DNA of 41,188 bases from an uncultured Clostridia bacterium. GTDB lineage: Bacteria > Bacillota > Clostridia > TANB77 > CAG-508. Positions within the stretch are counted from its first letter, which is position 1, and each line of letters starts with the position of its first letter. The position numbers were made by a program, and so were the translations under genes. Location: positions 1 to 41,188 of the forward strand of contig CALXQH010000023.1 in NCBI GenBank assembly GCA_944390525.1, given 5' to 3'. Below, in pieces: positions 26,938 to 35,944 of the stretch. The notes below the pieces were generated by a model, which was not told the origin of the DNA, made no database searches, and saw nothing but the letters and a program-made list of their open reading frames with translations.

Positions 26938-27843
26938 TTAGTCATTATTTTTAAATAAATTTACAAACTTATCATTATTAATCCAGTCTTCACGTACCTT
27001 AACCCATAATTTTAAATTTATTTTTTGTTGAAATTCTTTTTCTAAATCTTGCCTTGCATATGTTCCAATTTTTTTTAGCATAGCTCCATTTTTTCCTATT
27101 ATAATTCCTTTGTGTGAGTCTCTTAAGCAATATATGGTTGCTTCTATATTAAAAATGGGCTGATTTTCCATTGTTTTAGTTTTTTTCATTTTATCAACTT
27201 CTACTAATATTCCATGTGGTACTTCATCTTGTAAAAGTTTTAAAGCTTTTTCTCTTACTGTTTCAGCGACTATATCTCTCATTGTTTGATTTGTATATTC
27301 ATCTACATTATAGTAAGCAGGTCCTTCTTTTAAATTCTTTTCTATTTCCTCTAAAATTATGTTTACATCTTTTTTCTTTAAAGCAGTTATTGGTATTATT
27401 GCTTTAAATTGATATTCGTCTTTAAAAGCTTCTATTAATTTAAATATTTGTTCTTTTGTAACTAAATCCATTTTATTAATAATTAAAATTGTTGTAGCTT
27501 TTGCTTGTTTTATTTTGTCTAATATCATTCTATCTCCTTTGCCTATACCATTTGATGTTGCTTCTACTACGAATAATACAACATCAGCATCTGGTATAGA
27601 TGCCCAGGCAGTGTCATTCATAATATTTCCTAATTTTGATTTTGGTTTGTGGATTCCTGGTGTATCTGTAAATACAATTTGGGAATTTTTAGTATTAACA
27701 ATAGCTTTTATTACTGTTCTTGTAGTTTGTGATTTATCTACCACTACTGCTACTTTTTGTCCAATTATATTATTTAATAAACTAGATTTTCCTACATTTG
27801 TTCTTCCAACTATTGACACAAATCCAGATTTGAATTTTTCCAT
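26938..27843 (-). CDS. era: GTPase Era
   Basis: A 301-aa essential GTPase that binds the 3' end of 16S rRNA during 30S assembly. G1 is GRTNVGKSSLLN, G3 is DTPG in VFTDTPGIHKPKSKLG, G4 is NKMD, and G5 is around ITALKK. The C-terminal KH domain has ATIYCLRDSHKGIIIGKNGAMLKKIG. The ATG at 27843 follows AGAGG. It begins the era-yqzL-recO run; in related genomes ybeY and dgkA lie directly upstream, but here the hydABC genes separate them. The family is certain. Confidence 0.97.
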   Translation of the reverse strand: MEKFKSGFVSIVGRTNVGKSSLLNNIIGQKVAVVVDKSQTTRTVIKAIVNTKNSQIVFTDTPGIHKPKSKLGNIMNDTAWASIPDADVVLFVVEATSNGIGKGDRMILDKIKQAKATTILIINKMDLVTKEQIFKLIEAFKDEYQFKAIIPITALKKKDVNIILEEIEKNLKEGPAYYNVDEYTNQTMRDIVAETVREKALKLLQDEVPHGILVEVDKMKKTKTMENQPIFNIEATIYCLRDSHKGIIIGKNGAMLKKIGTYARQDLEKEFQQKINLKLWVKVREDWINNDKFVNLFKNND

Positions 27844-27936
27844 ATTTTTACCTCTATTTTAAATTTATTATATTCTTATTATAGTTAATATTTTGTAGAA
27901 ATTTGTAAACAATTTTATTATTTTTTTCTACTATTT

Positions 27937-29697
27937 TTACTTGACAAATCTATATTTTTCTTTTGCTTCATAATGAGTATGTAATAGTTCATGTGCTAAG
28001 TGTCCTCCAGGTTTTCCCAAAAATTCTTTATAAATTTTTTGTAGTACTGGATTTTCGTGTGATTTTCTAATCTTGCTTCTTGCATCAATGTTATACATTG
28101 CTTCTGCACGTTTTTTACGTATGTCCACTGTTTCTTGTATTTTAGCACTTTTTATAGGCTGTCCTCCTCCCATAATGCAACCACCTGGACAAGCCATAAT
28201 TTCTACAAAATGATATTCTGCTTTTCCTTGTTTTATTTCTTCCATAATTTTTTTGGCATTTCCAAGTCCGTGAGCTACTGCTACTTTTATTTGTTTGTCT
28301 CCAATATTAACAATAGCTTTTTTAATTCCTTCTAGTCCTCTTACATTTTTAAATTCTATTTTTTCTAATGCCTTTCCAGTTAAGGTTTCAGAAACAGTTC
28401 TTAAAGCTGCTTCCATTACTCCTCCTGTTACTCCAAAAATTGCTCCTGCTCCTGTTGCTTCTCCCATAGGATTATCAAATTTTTCATCTTCTAATTCTAC
28501 AAATTCAATATTAGCTTGTTTTATCATTCTAGCAAGTTCTCTAGTTGTTATTACGCTGTCAACATCATAAAGTCCATTATTTTTCATTTCATTTCTTTGT
28601 CTTTCATATTTTTTTGCTATACAAGGCATAACAGATACTACAAATAATTTGTGTGGATCAATATTTTCTTTTGTTGCATAATATGTTTTTAAAATTGCTC
28701 CAAACATTTCGTGTGGTGATTTACAACTAGATAAATGTGGTAAGTTTTCTGGATAGTTCATTTCTATATATTTTACCCAACCAGGACTACAAGAAGTAAT
28801 CATTGGCAAATTATCATTTTCTTGCAAACGTTTTATAAATTCTGTTCCTTCTTCCATAATTGTAAAATCAGCACCTGTATTAGTATCAAAAACTTTATCA
28901 AATCCTAATCTTTTTAAACTAGCTACCATTTTTCCAGTTACATTAGTTCCAATAGGCATTCCAAATTCTTCTCCTAAAGCTACTCTAACAGCTGGTGCCG
29001 TTTGTACTATTACATAAGTTTCGGGGTCTTTTAGTTTTTCCCATACTATTTGTGTAGAATCTTTTTCGTGTAATGCCCCTGTTGGACAAGCCTCTATACA
29101 TTGCCCACAAAAAGTGCAATTTACATCATTTAAACTATTATCACCTACTGTAGAAACACAAGATGAAAATCCCCTATTAATTATATCTATAGCCCCTATT
29201 TTTTGTACTTTTTTACAGCTTGAAACACATCTCCTACATAAAATACATTTATTAAAATCTCTTACTATAGATGGAGACAAGTCATCTATTTTGTGTTCAT
29301 TTTTTGTTCCTTCATATCGTACTCCTGTTACATTAAATTTAATAGCTAATGCTTGTAATTCGCAATTTCCATTTCTAGTACATGTTAAACAGTCACGTTG
29401 ATGATTTGATAAAATTAAATCCAGTATCATTTTTCTTGCTTCAATTACTGCAGGTGAATGAGTATGTACTATCATCCCTTCTTCTACTTTTTGAATACAT
29501 GAAGTAGCAAATCCTTTTCTTCCTTCTACTTCTGTAATACACATTCTGCAATCTCCTATTTCATTAATTTCTTTTAAAAAACAGAGTGTTGGAATATCAA
29601 TATTAGCTTGTCTTGCAGCTTGAAGAATTGTTGTACCTTCTGGTACAGTTACTTCTTTATTATCAATTTTTAAGTTAATCATTTTTTTATCAATCAT
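27937..29697 (-). CDS. hydA: [FeFe]-hydrogenase catalytic subunit HydA (multimeric, NADH-linked)
   Basis: A 586-aa H2-evolving/oxidising subunit. In order it has an N-terminal [2Fe-2S] domain (IPTLCFLKEINEIGDCRMC), a His-Cys3 [4Fe-4S] site (HQRDCLTCTRNGNC), and two [4Fe-4S] ferredoxin motifs (CILCRRCVSSC and CTFCGQCIEACP). The H-cluster loops are L1 TSCSPGWVKYIE, L2 MPCIAKKYE and L3 MACPGGCIMGGGQP, and the small-subunit tail includes GKPGGHLAHELLHTHY. All H-cluster ligands are present. It lies downstream of NuoF- and NuoE-like genes, the set of the trimeric electron-bifurcating enzyme that couples NADH and reduced ferredoxin to H2. The ATG at 29697 has AAGGAG 8 bases upstream. Bifurcation itself is inferred from composition. 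Confidence 0.96.
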   Translation of the reverse strand: MIDKKMINLKIDNKEVTVPEGTTILQAARQANIDIPTLCFLKEINEIGDCRMCITEVEGRKGFATSCIQKVEEGMIVHTHSPAVIEARKMILDLILSNHQRDCLTCTRNGNCELQALAIKFNVTGVRYEGTKNEHKIDDLSPSIVRDFNKCILCRRCVSSCKKVQKIGAIDIINRGFSSCVSTVGDNSLNDVNCTFCGQCIEACPTGALHEKDSTQIVWEKLKDPETYVIVQTAPAVRVALGEEFGMPIGTNVTGKMVASLKRLGFDKVFDTNTGADFTIMEEGTEFIKRLQENDNLPMITSCSPGWVKYIEMNYPENLPHLSSCKSPHEMFGAILKTYYATKENIDPHKLFVVSVMPCIAKKYERQRNEMKNNGLYDVDSVITTRELARMIKQANIEFVELEDEKFDNPMGEATGAGAIFGVTGGVMEAALRTVSETLTGKALEKIEFKNVRGLEGIKKAIVNIGDKQIKVAVAHGLGNAKKIMEEIKQGKAEYHFVEIMACPGGCIMGGGQPIKSAKIQETVDIRKKRAEAMYNIDARSKIRKSHENPVLQKIYKEFLGKPGGHLAHELLHTHYEAKEKYRFVK

Positions 29698-29714
29698 GTT
29701 TTTTCTCCTTAATT

Positions 29715-31571
29715 TTACCTAATTGCATGAAATGGGCAAACACTAATGCATGTTCCACATTTAATGCATTTTTCTTCATTAATAAAATGCGGTTTTGCTA
29801 CTTCTCCAGAAATAGCTTCTACTGGACAGTTACGTTTACACATACCACATCCTTTACACTTTGTTTGATCTATTTGTATTTTAGCTAAAGCTTTACATTG
29901 TCCTGTTTTACATTCTTTGTATTTTATATGTTCTAAATATTCTTCTCTAAAATATTTTAAAGTTGAAAGTACCGGATTTGGAGCAGATTGCCCTAAACCA
30001 CAAATTGCTGTTTTAGGGATATTAGTTGCTAATTCTTCTAGTTTTTGCAAATCTTCCATATTTCCCTCTCCATTACAGATTTTTTCTAATAGTTCTAGCA
30101 TACGTTTTGTTCCAATTCTGCAAGGAGTACATTTTCCGCAAGATTCGTCCACTGTAAAATCTAAATAAAATTTAGCTATATTTACCATACATTTTGTATC
30201 ATCCATTACAATAAGTCCTCCAGATCCCATCATAGATCCTATTTGTTTTAGTGACTCATAATCTATAGGTGTATCTAAATGTTCTTTTGGTATACATCCT
30301 CCTGATGGTCCTCCTGTTTGTGCTGCTTTAAAATCTCTATTATTAGGAATTCCTCCTCCTATATCGTAAATAATTTCTCTTAAAGTGGTTCCCATTGGAA
30401 CTTCTACCAAACCTATATTTACAACATTTCCTCCTAAAGCAAATACTTTAGTTCCTTTTGAAGTTTCAGTACCAATACTAGAATACCACTCTGCTCCATT
30501 TAAAATAATTTTGGTTATGTTTGCATATGTTTCTACATTATTAATTAAAGTTGGTTTACCCCATAGTCCTGCAATTGCTGGATAAGGAGGCTTTACTCTT
30601 GGTTGTCCTCGTTTTCCTTCTATTGATTCTAAAAGTGCTGTTTCTTCTCCACATACAAATGCTCCAGCTCCCAAACGTACATCCACGTCAAAATCAAAAC
30701 CGCTTTCAAATATGTTTTTCCCTAACAAGCCGTATTCTCTTGCTTGTTTTATAGCTATTTTAAATCTTTCTACAGCTATAGGGTATTCTGCTCTTACATA
30801 TATATATCCTTGATTTGCTCCTATAGCAAATCCAGCAATTATCATAGCTTCTAATACACAGTGCGGATCTCCTTCTAGAATACTTCTATCCATAAATGCA
30901 CCTGGGTCTCCTTCATCTGCATTACATACTACATATTTTTGTTTTCCTTCAGATAATTTTGTTAATGCCCATTTTTTACCTGTTGGAAATCCTGCTCCAC
31001 CTCTTCCTCTTAGTCCAGATTTATCTATTTCCTCAATAACTTTATCTGGCGACATTTCTAGCAATACTTTTTCTAAAGCTTTATATCCATTAAAAGCTAT
31101 ATATTCATCTATATTTTCTGGATCTATTTTTCCGCAGTTTTGTAATGCTATTCTTTTTTGTTTTTTATAAAAAGTAAGATCATCTAGTTTGTTTACTTTT
31201 GTACCATCTATGTCTTTACATAATAGTCTCTCTATCGTTTTACCTCCTAAAATATGTGTTTCAATAATTTCTTTGCAATCTTCTACTTTTACCATTGCAT
31301 AAAAAGTATCTTCTGGTCTAATAATTACAATTGGTCCTTTAGCACAAAGTCCAAAACAACCTGTTTGAATTACTTGTACATTTTTTATATCTTTTTCTTC
31401 TATAATTTTTCTAAAGGTTTCTATAATTTTTGTTGACTTTGATGAAGTACATCCTGTACCATGACATACTAATATATGTTTTTCTTTAGTGCCAACATTA
31501 TTATTTATTCTTATATTTAGTTCTTTTCTTTTTTCTTCTCTTATTTTTCTTATTTCTTCTAAAGTTTTCAA
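29715..31571 (-). CDS. hydB: Hydrogenase flavoprotein subunit HydB (NuoF-like)
   Basis: A 618-aa subunit carrying FMN and the NADH site. A thioredoxin-like [2Fe-2S] domain opens it (VCHGTGCTSSKS ... GCFGLC). The Nqo1/NuoF core has GRGGAGFPTGKKW (NADH), NADEGDPGAFMDR (FMN) and the [4Fe-4S] site SCGKCTPCRIGTKR. The C-terminal extension holds two [4Fe-4S] motifs, CKGCGMCKRNCPVEAI and CIKCGTCISVCPFHAI, typical of HydB from bifurcating hydrogenases. The chosen TTG at 31571 has AAAGGA at 11 bases; the in-frame GTG at 31580 is only 2 bases from that site. Middle gene of hydC-hydB-hydA. Confidence 0.95.
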   Translation of the reverse strand: MKTLEEIRKIREEKRKELNIRINNNVGTKEKHILVCHGTGCTSSKSTKIIETFRKIIEEKDIKNVQVIQTGCFGLCAKGPIVIIRPEDTFYAMVKVEDCKEIIETHILGGKTIERLLCKDIDGTKVNKLDDLTFYKKQKRIALQNCGKIDPENIDEYIAFNGYKALEKVLLEMSPDKVIEEIDKSGLRGRGGAGFPTGKKWALTKLSEGKQKYVVCNADEGDPGAFMDRSILEGDPHCVLEAMIIAGFAIGANQGYIYVRAEYPIAVERFKIAIKQAREYGLLGKNIFESGFDFDVDVRLGAGAFVCGEETALLESIEGKRGQPRVKPPYPAIAGLWGKPTLINNVETYANITKIILNGAEWYSSIGTETSKGTKVFALGGNVVNIGLVEVPMGTTLREIIYDIGGGIPNNRDFKAAQTGGPSGGCIPKEHLDTPIDYESLKQIGSMMGSGGLIVMDDTKCMVNIAKFYLDFTVDESCGKCTPCRIGTKRMLELLEKICNGEGNMEDLQKLEELATNIPKTAICGLGQSAPNPVLSTLKYFREEYLEHIKYKECKTGQCKALAKIQIDQTKCKGCGMCKRNCPVEAISGEVAKPHFINEEKCIKCGTCISVCPFHAIR

Positions 31572-31601
31572 AATTATCACTATCCTTTCTTTAAGTTAAA
31601 T

Positions 31602-32084
31602 TTATTCAGCCAATAGTTTATCTAATACTTCATCTAATTTTTTAACTGTTGCATTACCATAAACTTCTCCATTTACTGTAAATACAGGTGCTATACCACA
31701 AGCTCCTAAGCAACGTGTATTGTCAATAGAAAATTTACCATCTGGTGTTGTTTCTCCTTCTTTTATATTTAATTTTTCTTTTAATCTATTCATCAATTTT
31801 TCTGAGCCTTTTACAAAACAAGCTGTTCCTAAACATACTGAAATTGCATATTTTCCTTTTGGCGTTAATGTAAATCTAGAGTAAAATGTAATTACTCCAT
31901 AAATTTCAGCCATTGGTATATTTAAATATTCAGAAATTTGTCTTTGTGCAATTTGTGGAATATATCCATATTTTACTTGTACATCATTTAAAATTGGTAC
32001 TAAATTATCTTTTGCAGCTGTATATTGATTTAATATTTCTTCTACTTCTTTGCTTAATTTTTGTTCTATACAATTTTTTTCCAT
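31602..32084 (-). CDS. hydC: Hydrogenase subunit HydC (NuoE-like, [2Fe-2S])
   Basis: A 160-aa thioredoxin-like [2Fe-2S] subunit that passes electrons within the HydABC complex. The four cluster cysteines are in CLGTACFVKGS and CLGACGIAPV. The N-terminal helical part has VKYGYIPQIAQRQISEYL and AEIYGVITFYSRF, the standard NuoE blocks. The ATG at 32084 follows AAGGAG with about 8 bases. It is the first gene of the operon and has a sigma-A-like promoter some 60 bases upstream. Length is normal. Confidence 0.96.
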   Translation of the reverse strand: MEKNCIEQKLSKEVEEILNQYTAAKDNLVPILNDVQVKYGYIPQIAQRQISEYLNIPMAEIYGVITFYSRFTLTPKGKYAISVCLGTACFVKGSEKLMNRLKEKLNIKEGETTPDGKFSIDNTRCLGACGIAPVFTVNGEVYGNATVKKLDEVLDKLLAE

Positions 32085-32140
32085 TTTAGGTTCTCCTTAC
32101 TTTATTTTAGTTATATTTAAAAGTATAACATTTTTTGTTT

Positions 32141-32169
32141 ATTATATCAGACAAGTACTTTTTATACAA
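32141..32169 (-). promoter_or_regulatory. Sigma-A-like promoter of hydCBA
   Basis: Minus strand: -35 TTGTAT (32164-32169), 17-base spacer, -10 TATAAT (32141-32146), about 57 bases ahead of hydC. It directly follows the terminator of the dgkA-PAP2 gene, so hydCBA is an independent transcription unit. Confidence 0.6.
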
Positions 32170-32180
32170 TAAATTAGAAA

Positions 32181-32207
32181 AAAAGACAAAGAATATCTTT
32201 GTCTTTT
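32181..32207 (-). terminator. Terminator of the ybeY/dgkA transcription unit
   Basis: Perfect 12-bp hairpin: AAAAGACAAAGA, 3-base loop, TCTTTGTCTTTT, followed on the minus strand by a run of T. It abuts the stop codon of the DgkA-PAP2 gene. Confidence 0.93.
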
Positions 32208-32966
32208 CTAACATAAAGATATAATTGCCATAGAAATTCCATATAAAGCTAATACCATTATAGTAGCAAAACAAGCACTAAAAACAATTTCTGAGAGTTT
32301 ATGCTCTTTTGCAGCAATTCTACTTTCTGCTAATAATATTGCCATTATTAAAGATAGTATTAGAATAACTATGTTATCTGTCAATAACCAAATAAGAGTA
32401 TTGGCTGCAAAACCTATAGCTGTATGCCCACTTGGTACCATCTTTTCATTTAGCCCTTTATGCTTGTTTGTTTTAGCATAAGCTATTAAAGCTAAAATCG
32501 CAATAATTGTAATTATCATAATTGAAAATGTTAAATGTACTGGAGTACTTGTAACATTTTTTATAAATGCCAAACCTATATCAGCTATTTTATCAAAAAA
32601 TAGAAAGTATGCAACAATTATTGCATTTATACTTGTTATTACTACACCTCCAGCAGCAACATCTTTAGCTATTTTTGCTTTTGGGTGATATACATCCACA
32701 TATAAATCAACTACTGTTTCTATGGCTGTATTTACCATTTCTGCAAAAATAATTAAAACGATAGTAAACATAAAGCACAAAAATTCCGCACGATTCAAAT
32801 TAAAAAATAAACTTATAATTACTACTATAACGGCTATAATAAGCTGCTTTTTTATATTTGACTGTGTTGTAGTAGCATAAATTATTCCATTAAAAGCATT
32901 TTTCCAAGCATCTATAAAACCACTATTTTTTAATTGTTTGTTTTTTGTTTCATCTATTTTTTTCAT
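32208..32966 (-). CDS. Diacylglycerol/undecaprenol kinase fused to a PAP2-like phosphatase domain
   Basis: A 252-aa membrane protein. The N-terminal 125 residues are a DgkA-type lipid kinase (undecaprenol kinase in Gram-positives): GFIDAWKNAFNGIIYATTTQSN, the catalytic AEMVNTAIETVVDLYVD and the KDVAAGGVVI block. The C-terminal half adds membrane helices with a PAP2-like signature: a basic KTNKHKGLNEKMVPSGHTA and ESRIAAKEHKLSEI, where PSGH and the ..R..xxEH.. His are recognisable although the third motif deviates. A kinase and a phosphatase for the same lipid on one chain suggests control of undecaprenyl phosphate. The ATG at 32966 follows AAAGGAAA with a 5-base gap. It comes right after ybeY, the usual Firmicute order. 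Confidence 0.87.
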   Translation of the reverse strand: MKKIDETKNKQLKNSGFIDAWKNAFNGIIYATTTQSNIKKQLIIAVIVVIISLFFNLNRAEFLCFMFTIVLIIFAEMVNTAIETVVDLYVDVYHPKAKIAKDVAAGGVVITSINAIIVAYFLFFDKIADIGLAFIKNVTSTPVHLTFSIMIITIIAILALIAYAKTNKHKGLNEKMVPSGHTAIGFAANTLIWLLTDNIVILILSLIMAILLAESRIAAKEHKLSEIVFSACFATIMVLALYGISMAIISLC

Positions 32967-32987
32967 AAAATTTCCTTTCATAAAATT

Positions 32988-33500
32988 TTATCTAGTTAAT
33001 TTTAGTTGTGTTAATATATATTCTTCCTTTTCTCTCATTTCTTTTTTTTCTTTTTCTTCTAAATGGTCATATCCTCTTAAATGATAAAATCCATGTACTA
33101 ACATATAAGAAAGCTCTCTTTCAAAACTATGTCCATATTCTTTTGCTTGTTCCTTAACTTTAGGAATTGAAATTATTATATCTCCTAATATGTCTTGGAT
33201 TATTATATCTTCTTTGTTAGTTTCGTTAATAGTCTTTAATAATTTTTTTGCTATAAATTCATCTAATTCTTTTTTTTCAAATATAGGAAAAGAAAGTACA
33301 TCTGTAGTTTTGTCTATACCTCTATATTGTTTATTCAATTCTTGTATATTTTTGGCATTTGTTAGTGTTACACATATATATAAAGAGGTAGGTTTTATTT
33401 TCTCTACCTCAAAACATTTTTGTATTACTTTTTCAATTAATAGTTCATAAACTGGTTCTTCTTTTATATTTTTCCATATTACTTGTGTTACTGAATTCAT
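32988..33500 (-). CDS. ybeY: Endoribonuclease YbeY (rRNA maturation)
   Basis: A 170-aa single-strand endoribonuclease acting in 16S rRNA 3'-end processing and ribosome quality control. The zinc motif HGFYHLRGYDHLEE (H-x3-H-x5-H) is intact, and RGIDKTTDVLSFP is the conserved N-terminal block. The ATG at 33500 has a GGATAT-type site upstream. The upstream gene in most Firmicutes would be phoH (PhoH-like ATPase); here a 404-aa protein of unknown family takes that place. dgkA-PAP2 follows 21 bases downstream. Confidence 0.96.
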   Translation of the reverse strand: MNSVTQVIWKNIKEEPVYELLIEKVIQKCFEVEKIKPTSLYICVTLTNAKNIQELNKQYRGIDKTTDVLSFPIFEKKELDEFIAKKLLKTINETNKEDIIIQDILGDIIISIPKVKEQAKEYGHSFERELSYMLVHGFYHLRGYDHLEEKEKKEMREKEEYILTQLKLTR

Positions 33501-33516
33501 TTTGTTATCATATCCT

Positions 33517-34731
33517 TTATTTTATATGTTTATTCTTTATTTTTTTGTAATTGCCATCTGAAATATATGAATTTTTTAAATTTCTCATAGCATTTAGCTC
33601 TACTAATTTACTACAATAGAATTTTATAATTTTATAATATTTATTTGCTTGTTTTCTTAATTCTTTTAAGTCTTTTTTTAAGAATAATATCTGCTTTTCT
33701 GTAGAATAATCTAAATAATTTGTCTCTTTTATTTTAGATATATCTTTATATTTCTTCCAAAACTCTTTATATTCTTCTTTAGCAGCTGGCTTTTCCCAAT
33801 ATATTTTTGTTCCTAATAGCTTTACATTATATTCTTCCATTAATGTAATTAATAAAGAATAAGCTTTTTCTTGTTTGCGAATTACTTTAGTATCTACAAT
33901 TAAGCTTCTAGTATCATTTAGTAATTTTTCATAACATTGCTCTGCTACTATAAGAGGTAAACTATGGGTAAATAATTTTCTGCTAATCCCTAATAATATC
34001 ATATTTTTCTCAATATTATCATTTTGATCTAGCTTTCCTACTGTAAATCTTTCAAAATTATTATATTGTTCCATAATTTCTTTATATATACTATTATCTG
34101 GATCTGCTTTCATTTTTAAAGGCAATATATTTTCTATGTATTCTTCTAATGCTTCAAAAATTTTAGTATATATGTCTTCTTTGTTTCCTAAAGTTAAATT
34201 ATCAGCTAATTTAATAGAATAATGTTTTAGTAGTCCCTTATATAAACTTTCCATTTGATATGTATATAATTTTTGATACTTTTCTGTTAGCTGTTCTTTA
34301 TTAAGATTTTCTACTGTTTCACAATCTAGATTTAATAAATAAATTTGTTTTTTATATTTATATTCTAAATATTCTGTTTCTTTTAAATGAACAATTATGT
34401 AATATTGTGATAACGCATTTTTTTCAAAATCATTAGCTGTTTCGTTTTTTACTTTTTTATATATTGAATCCATAATATATTTGTCTATGGATTCTAAATA
34501 TAAAGCATAAACATCTTCAAATTTTTTAGTAATATTGTCTAATTTTTCTTGATTTTCTATTTCTTTATTATTTATATATGTTTCATAAGCTTTTAATGCA
34601 TTATTTCTTTTAATTGCAATTAGCATTCCATTAATTCCTATTTTTGTAGGAGTTAATAATTTTGTTATTGTGTTGCTAATTTTTGAAAAAAATGTTTTTT
34701 CTTGATATATTCTTAAACTTCTCTCTTCCAT
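33517..34731 (-). CDS. Hypothetical protein, helical, in the place of phoH
   Basis: 404 aa, family not recognised. It has no signal peptide and no convincing membrane segment. It is rich in Lys, Glu, Tyr and Leu with long amphipathic helices: TKKFEDVYALYLESIDKYIMDSIYKKVKNE, and near the C-terminus TEKQILFLKKDLKELRKQANKYYK (coiled-coil tendency, about residues 345-385). The extreme C-terminus is basic (KKIKNKHIK). No Walker A or other nucleotide motif is visible, so it is not a PhoH. It lies between yqfD (14 bases upstream) and ybeY (17 bases downstream) with a good AAAGGAAA site before the ATG, so it is part of this operon. A link to sporulation or ribosome maturation is only positional. Confidence 0.8.
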   Translation of the reverse strand: MEERSLRIYQEKTFFSKISNTITKLLTPTKIGINGMLIAIKRNNALKAYETYINNKEIENQEKLDNITKKFEDVYALYLESIDKYIMDSIYKKVKNETANDFEKNALSQYYIIVHLKETEYLEYKYKKQIYLLNLDCETVENLNKEQLTEKYQKLYTYQMESLYKGLLKHYSIKLADNLTLGNKEDIYTKIFEALEEYIENILPLKMKADPDNSIYKEIMEQYNNFERFTVGKLDQNDNIEKNMILLGISRKLFTHSLPLIVAEQCYEKLLNDTRSLIVDTKVIRKQEKAYSLLITLMEEYNVKLLGTKIYWEKPAAKEEYKEFWKKYKDISKIKETNYLDYSTEKQILFLKKDLKELRKQANKYYKIIKFYCSKLVELNAMRNLKNSYISDGNYKKIKNKHIK

Positions 34732-34744
34732 AACGTGTTTCCTT

Positions 34745-35930
34745 TCAAAATACTAATTTTTCTTTTGTCTCAATATTTTCTAGTACTTCATAAATAACTT
34801 CAACTTCAACACTATTTTCTTTTTGCTCAAAATTTATTTTTTCATTTAATATATTTTCTTTATTTTCTATTTGGGGTTCTAAACTCTTTTTAGCTTCTTC
34901 TATTGCTATATTTTTAGCTTCTTCTACTGTATAAGAAATTTCATTGTTTAAATATTCTTTGTAAGTTATTTTTTGAATTTCTATTGGCAAATAGAAGTCT
35001 GAAAATAGTTTTAATTTTTTAGTTGTTTCTATTGTATCATAATTTTCAAATTTTGGAACCCTTTTTGTAAAATTTATTTTAAAATTATTTATATTTACGC
35101 AATATTTATTTTCCAAGTTTCCTGTTTCTATCTTTTTAATTTGTTTTAATTCAACTTCTACTTTTTGAGAATACCAAACTTTTGCTTTAACTTCACCATT
35201 TGCATGAACATATCGTATTCCTGTATACTTTCCTTCTATCCATCCGCCTACTAATATACTTCCTTTAGTAACTATTTCTCCTTCTTTTACTACGGCAGTA
35301 CCGATTTTGAGCATTTACTTTTACAATCATCCCGTCTTTTGTTGCAATTAGATTACAATATTCCTCTTCTTGTATTATTTCTGGCTTTAAGTCTGCCTCT
35401 ACTATTTCTACTATTGCATTAGTGCCTTTTAATTCAATACCTATCCAAGCTATATCTTGTCTTTCTAAGCGAATCTGTTCTATAATATCTTTTGTACTTA
35501 AACCTATTTTACTCGTACCAATTTTTAAATTGTTTTTTTGTAATATTGATAATATTTCTTCATTCTGTATATTTTTATTGCCTATAATTTCAATATTCCA
35601 TATAAAATTAGATAAAATTATAATTATAGCTATGATTACAATAAAAAGTAAAAAGAAAATTTTTCTTTTTTTATATTTGTGTAGTATAAATGGAATTCCT
35701 TTTTTACTTTTTATTTTTACTCTACATTTGGTTTTTCTTATAATTGACTTAATTTTTTTAAATTCATATATTCCTATATTTGTTCTTATAGTTGTTGAAT
35801 TTATTTTTTTCATATTCCATAAAAATATATTTTTACTATTACAAATATTTACAAAACGTTCTATAAAATATCCTTCTACTTCTATGGTCATATAACCTAA
35901 AATACAATTTAACAGTACTTTAAAGTACAT
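34745..35930 (-). CDS. yqfD: Sporulation protein YqfD, needs +1 shift at CGG
   Basis: A conceptual 394-aa protein, matching YqfD (about 398 aa), a mother-cell membrane protein of sporulation made under SigE in Bacillus and partner of YqfC. Residues 1-85 are the cytoplasmic head (GYMTIEVEGYFIERFVNIC). A membrane helix follows at about 92-112. A POTRA-like part carries NKNIQNEEILSILQKNNLK and AWIGIELKGTNAIVEIVEA. Next comes NLIATKDGMIVKVNAQN, then the CGG site, then GTAVVKEGEIVTKGSILVGG. Frame 0 ends 12 codons after the CGG; skipping the C (35303) joins both halves without loss. Either half alone would be useless. It is directly downstream of yqfC. Confidence 0.92.
35301..35303 (-). other. CGG +1 frameshift site in yqfD
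   Basis: Frame 0 reads GCT CAA AAT CGG TAC TGC CGT and then a basic tail. Skipping the C at 35303 gives AAT GGT ACT GCC GTA GTA AAA GAA (N-G-T-A-V-V-K-E), the conserved hammerhead/biotinyl-like turn of YqfD (Gly210). This site has GGT after the shift, so the effect is not specific to GGA. Confidence 0.92.
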
Positions 35931-35944
35931 TTTATTTTCCTCCT

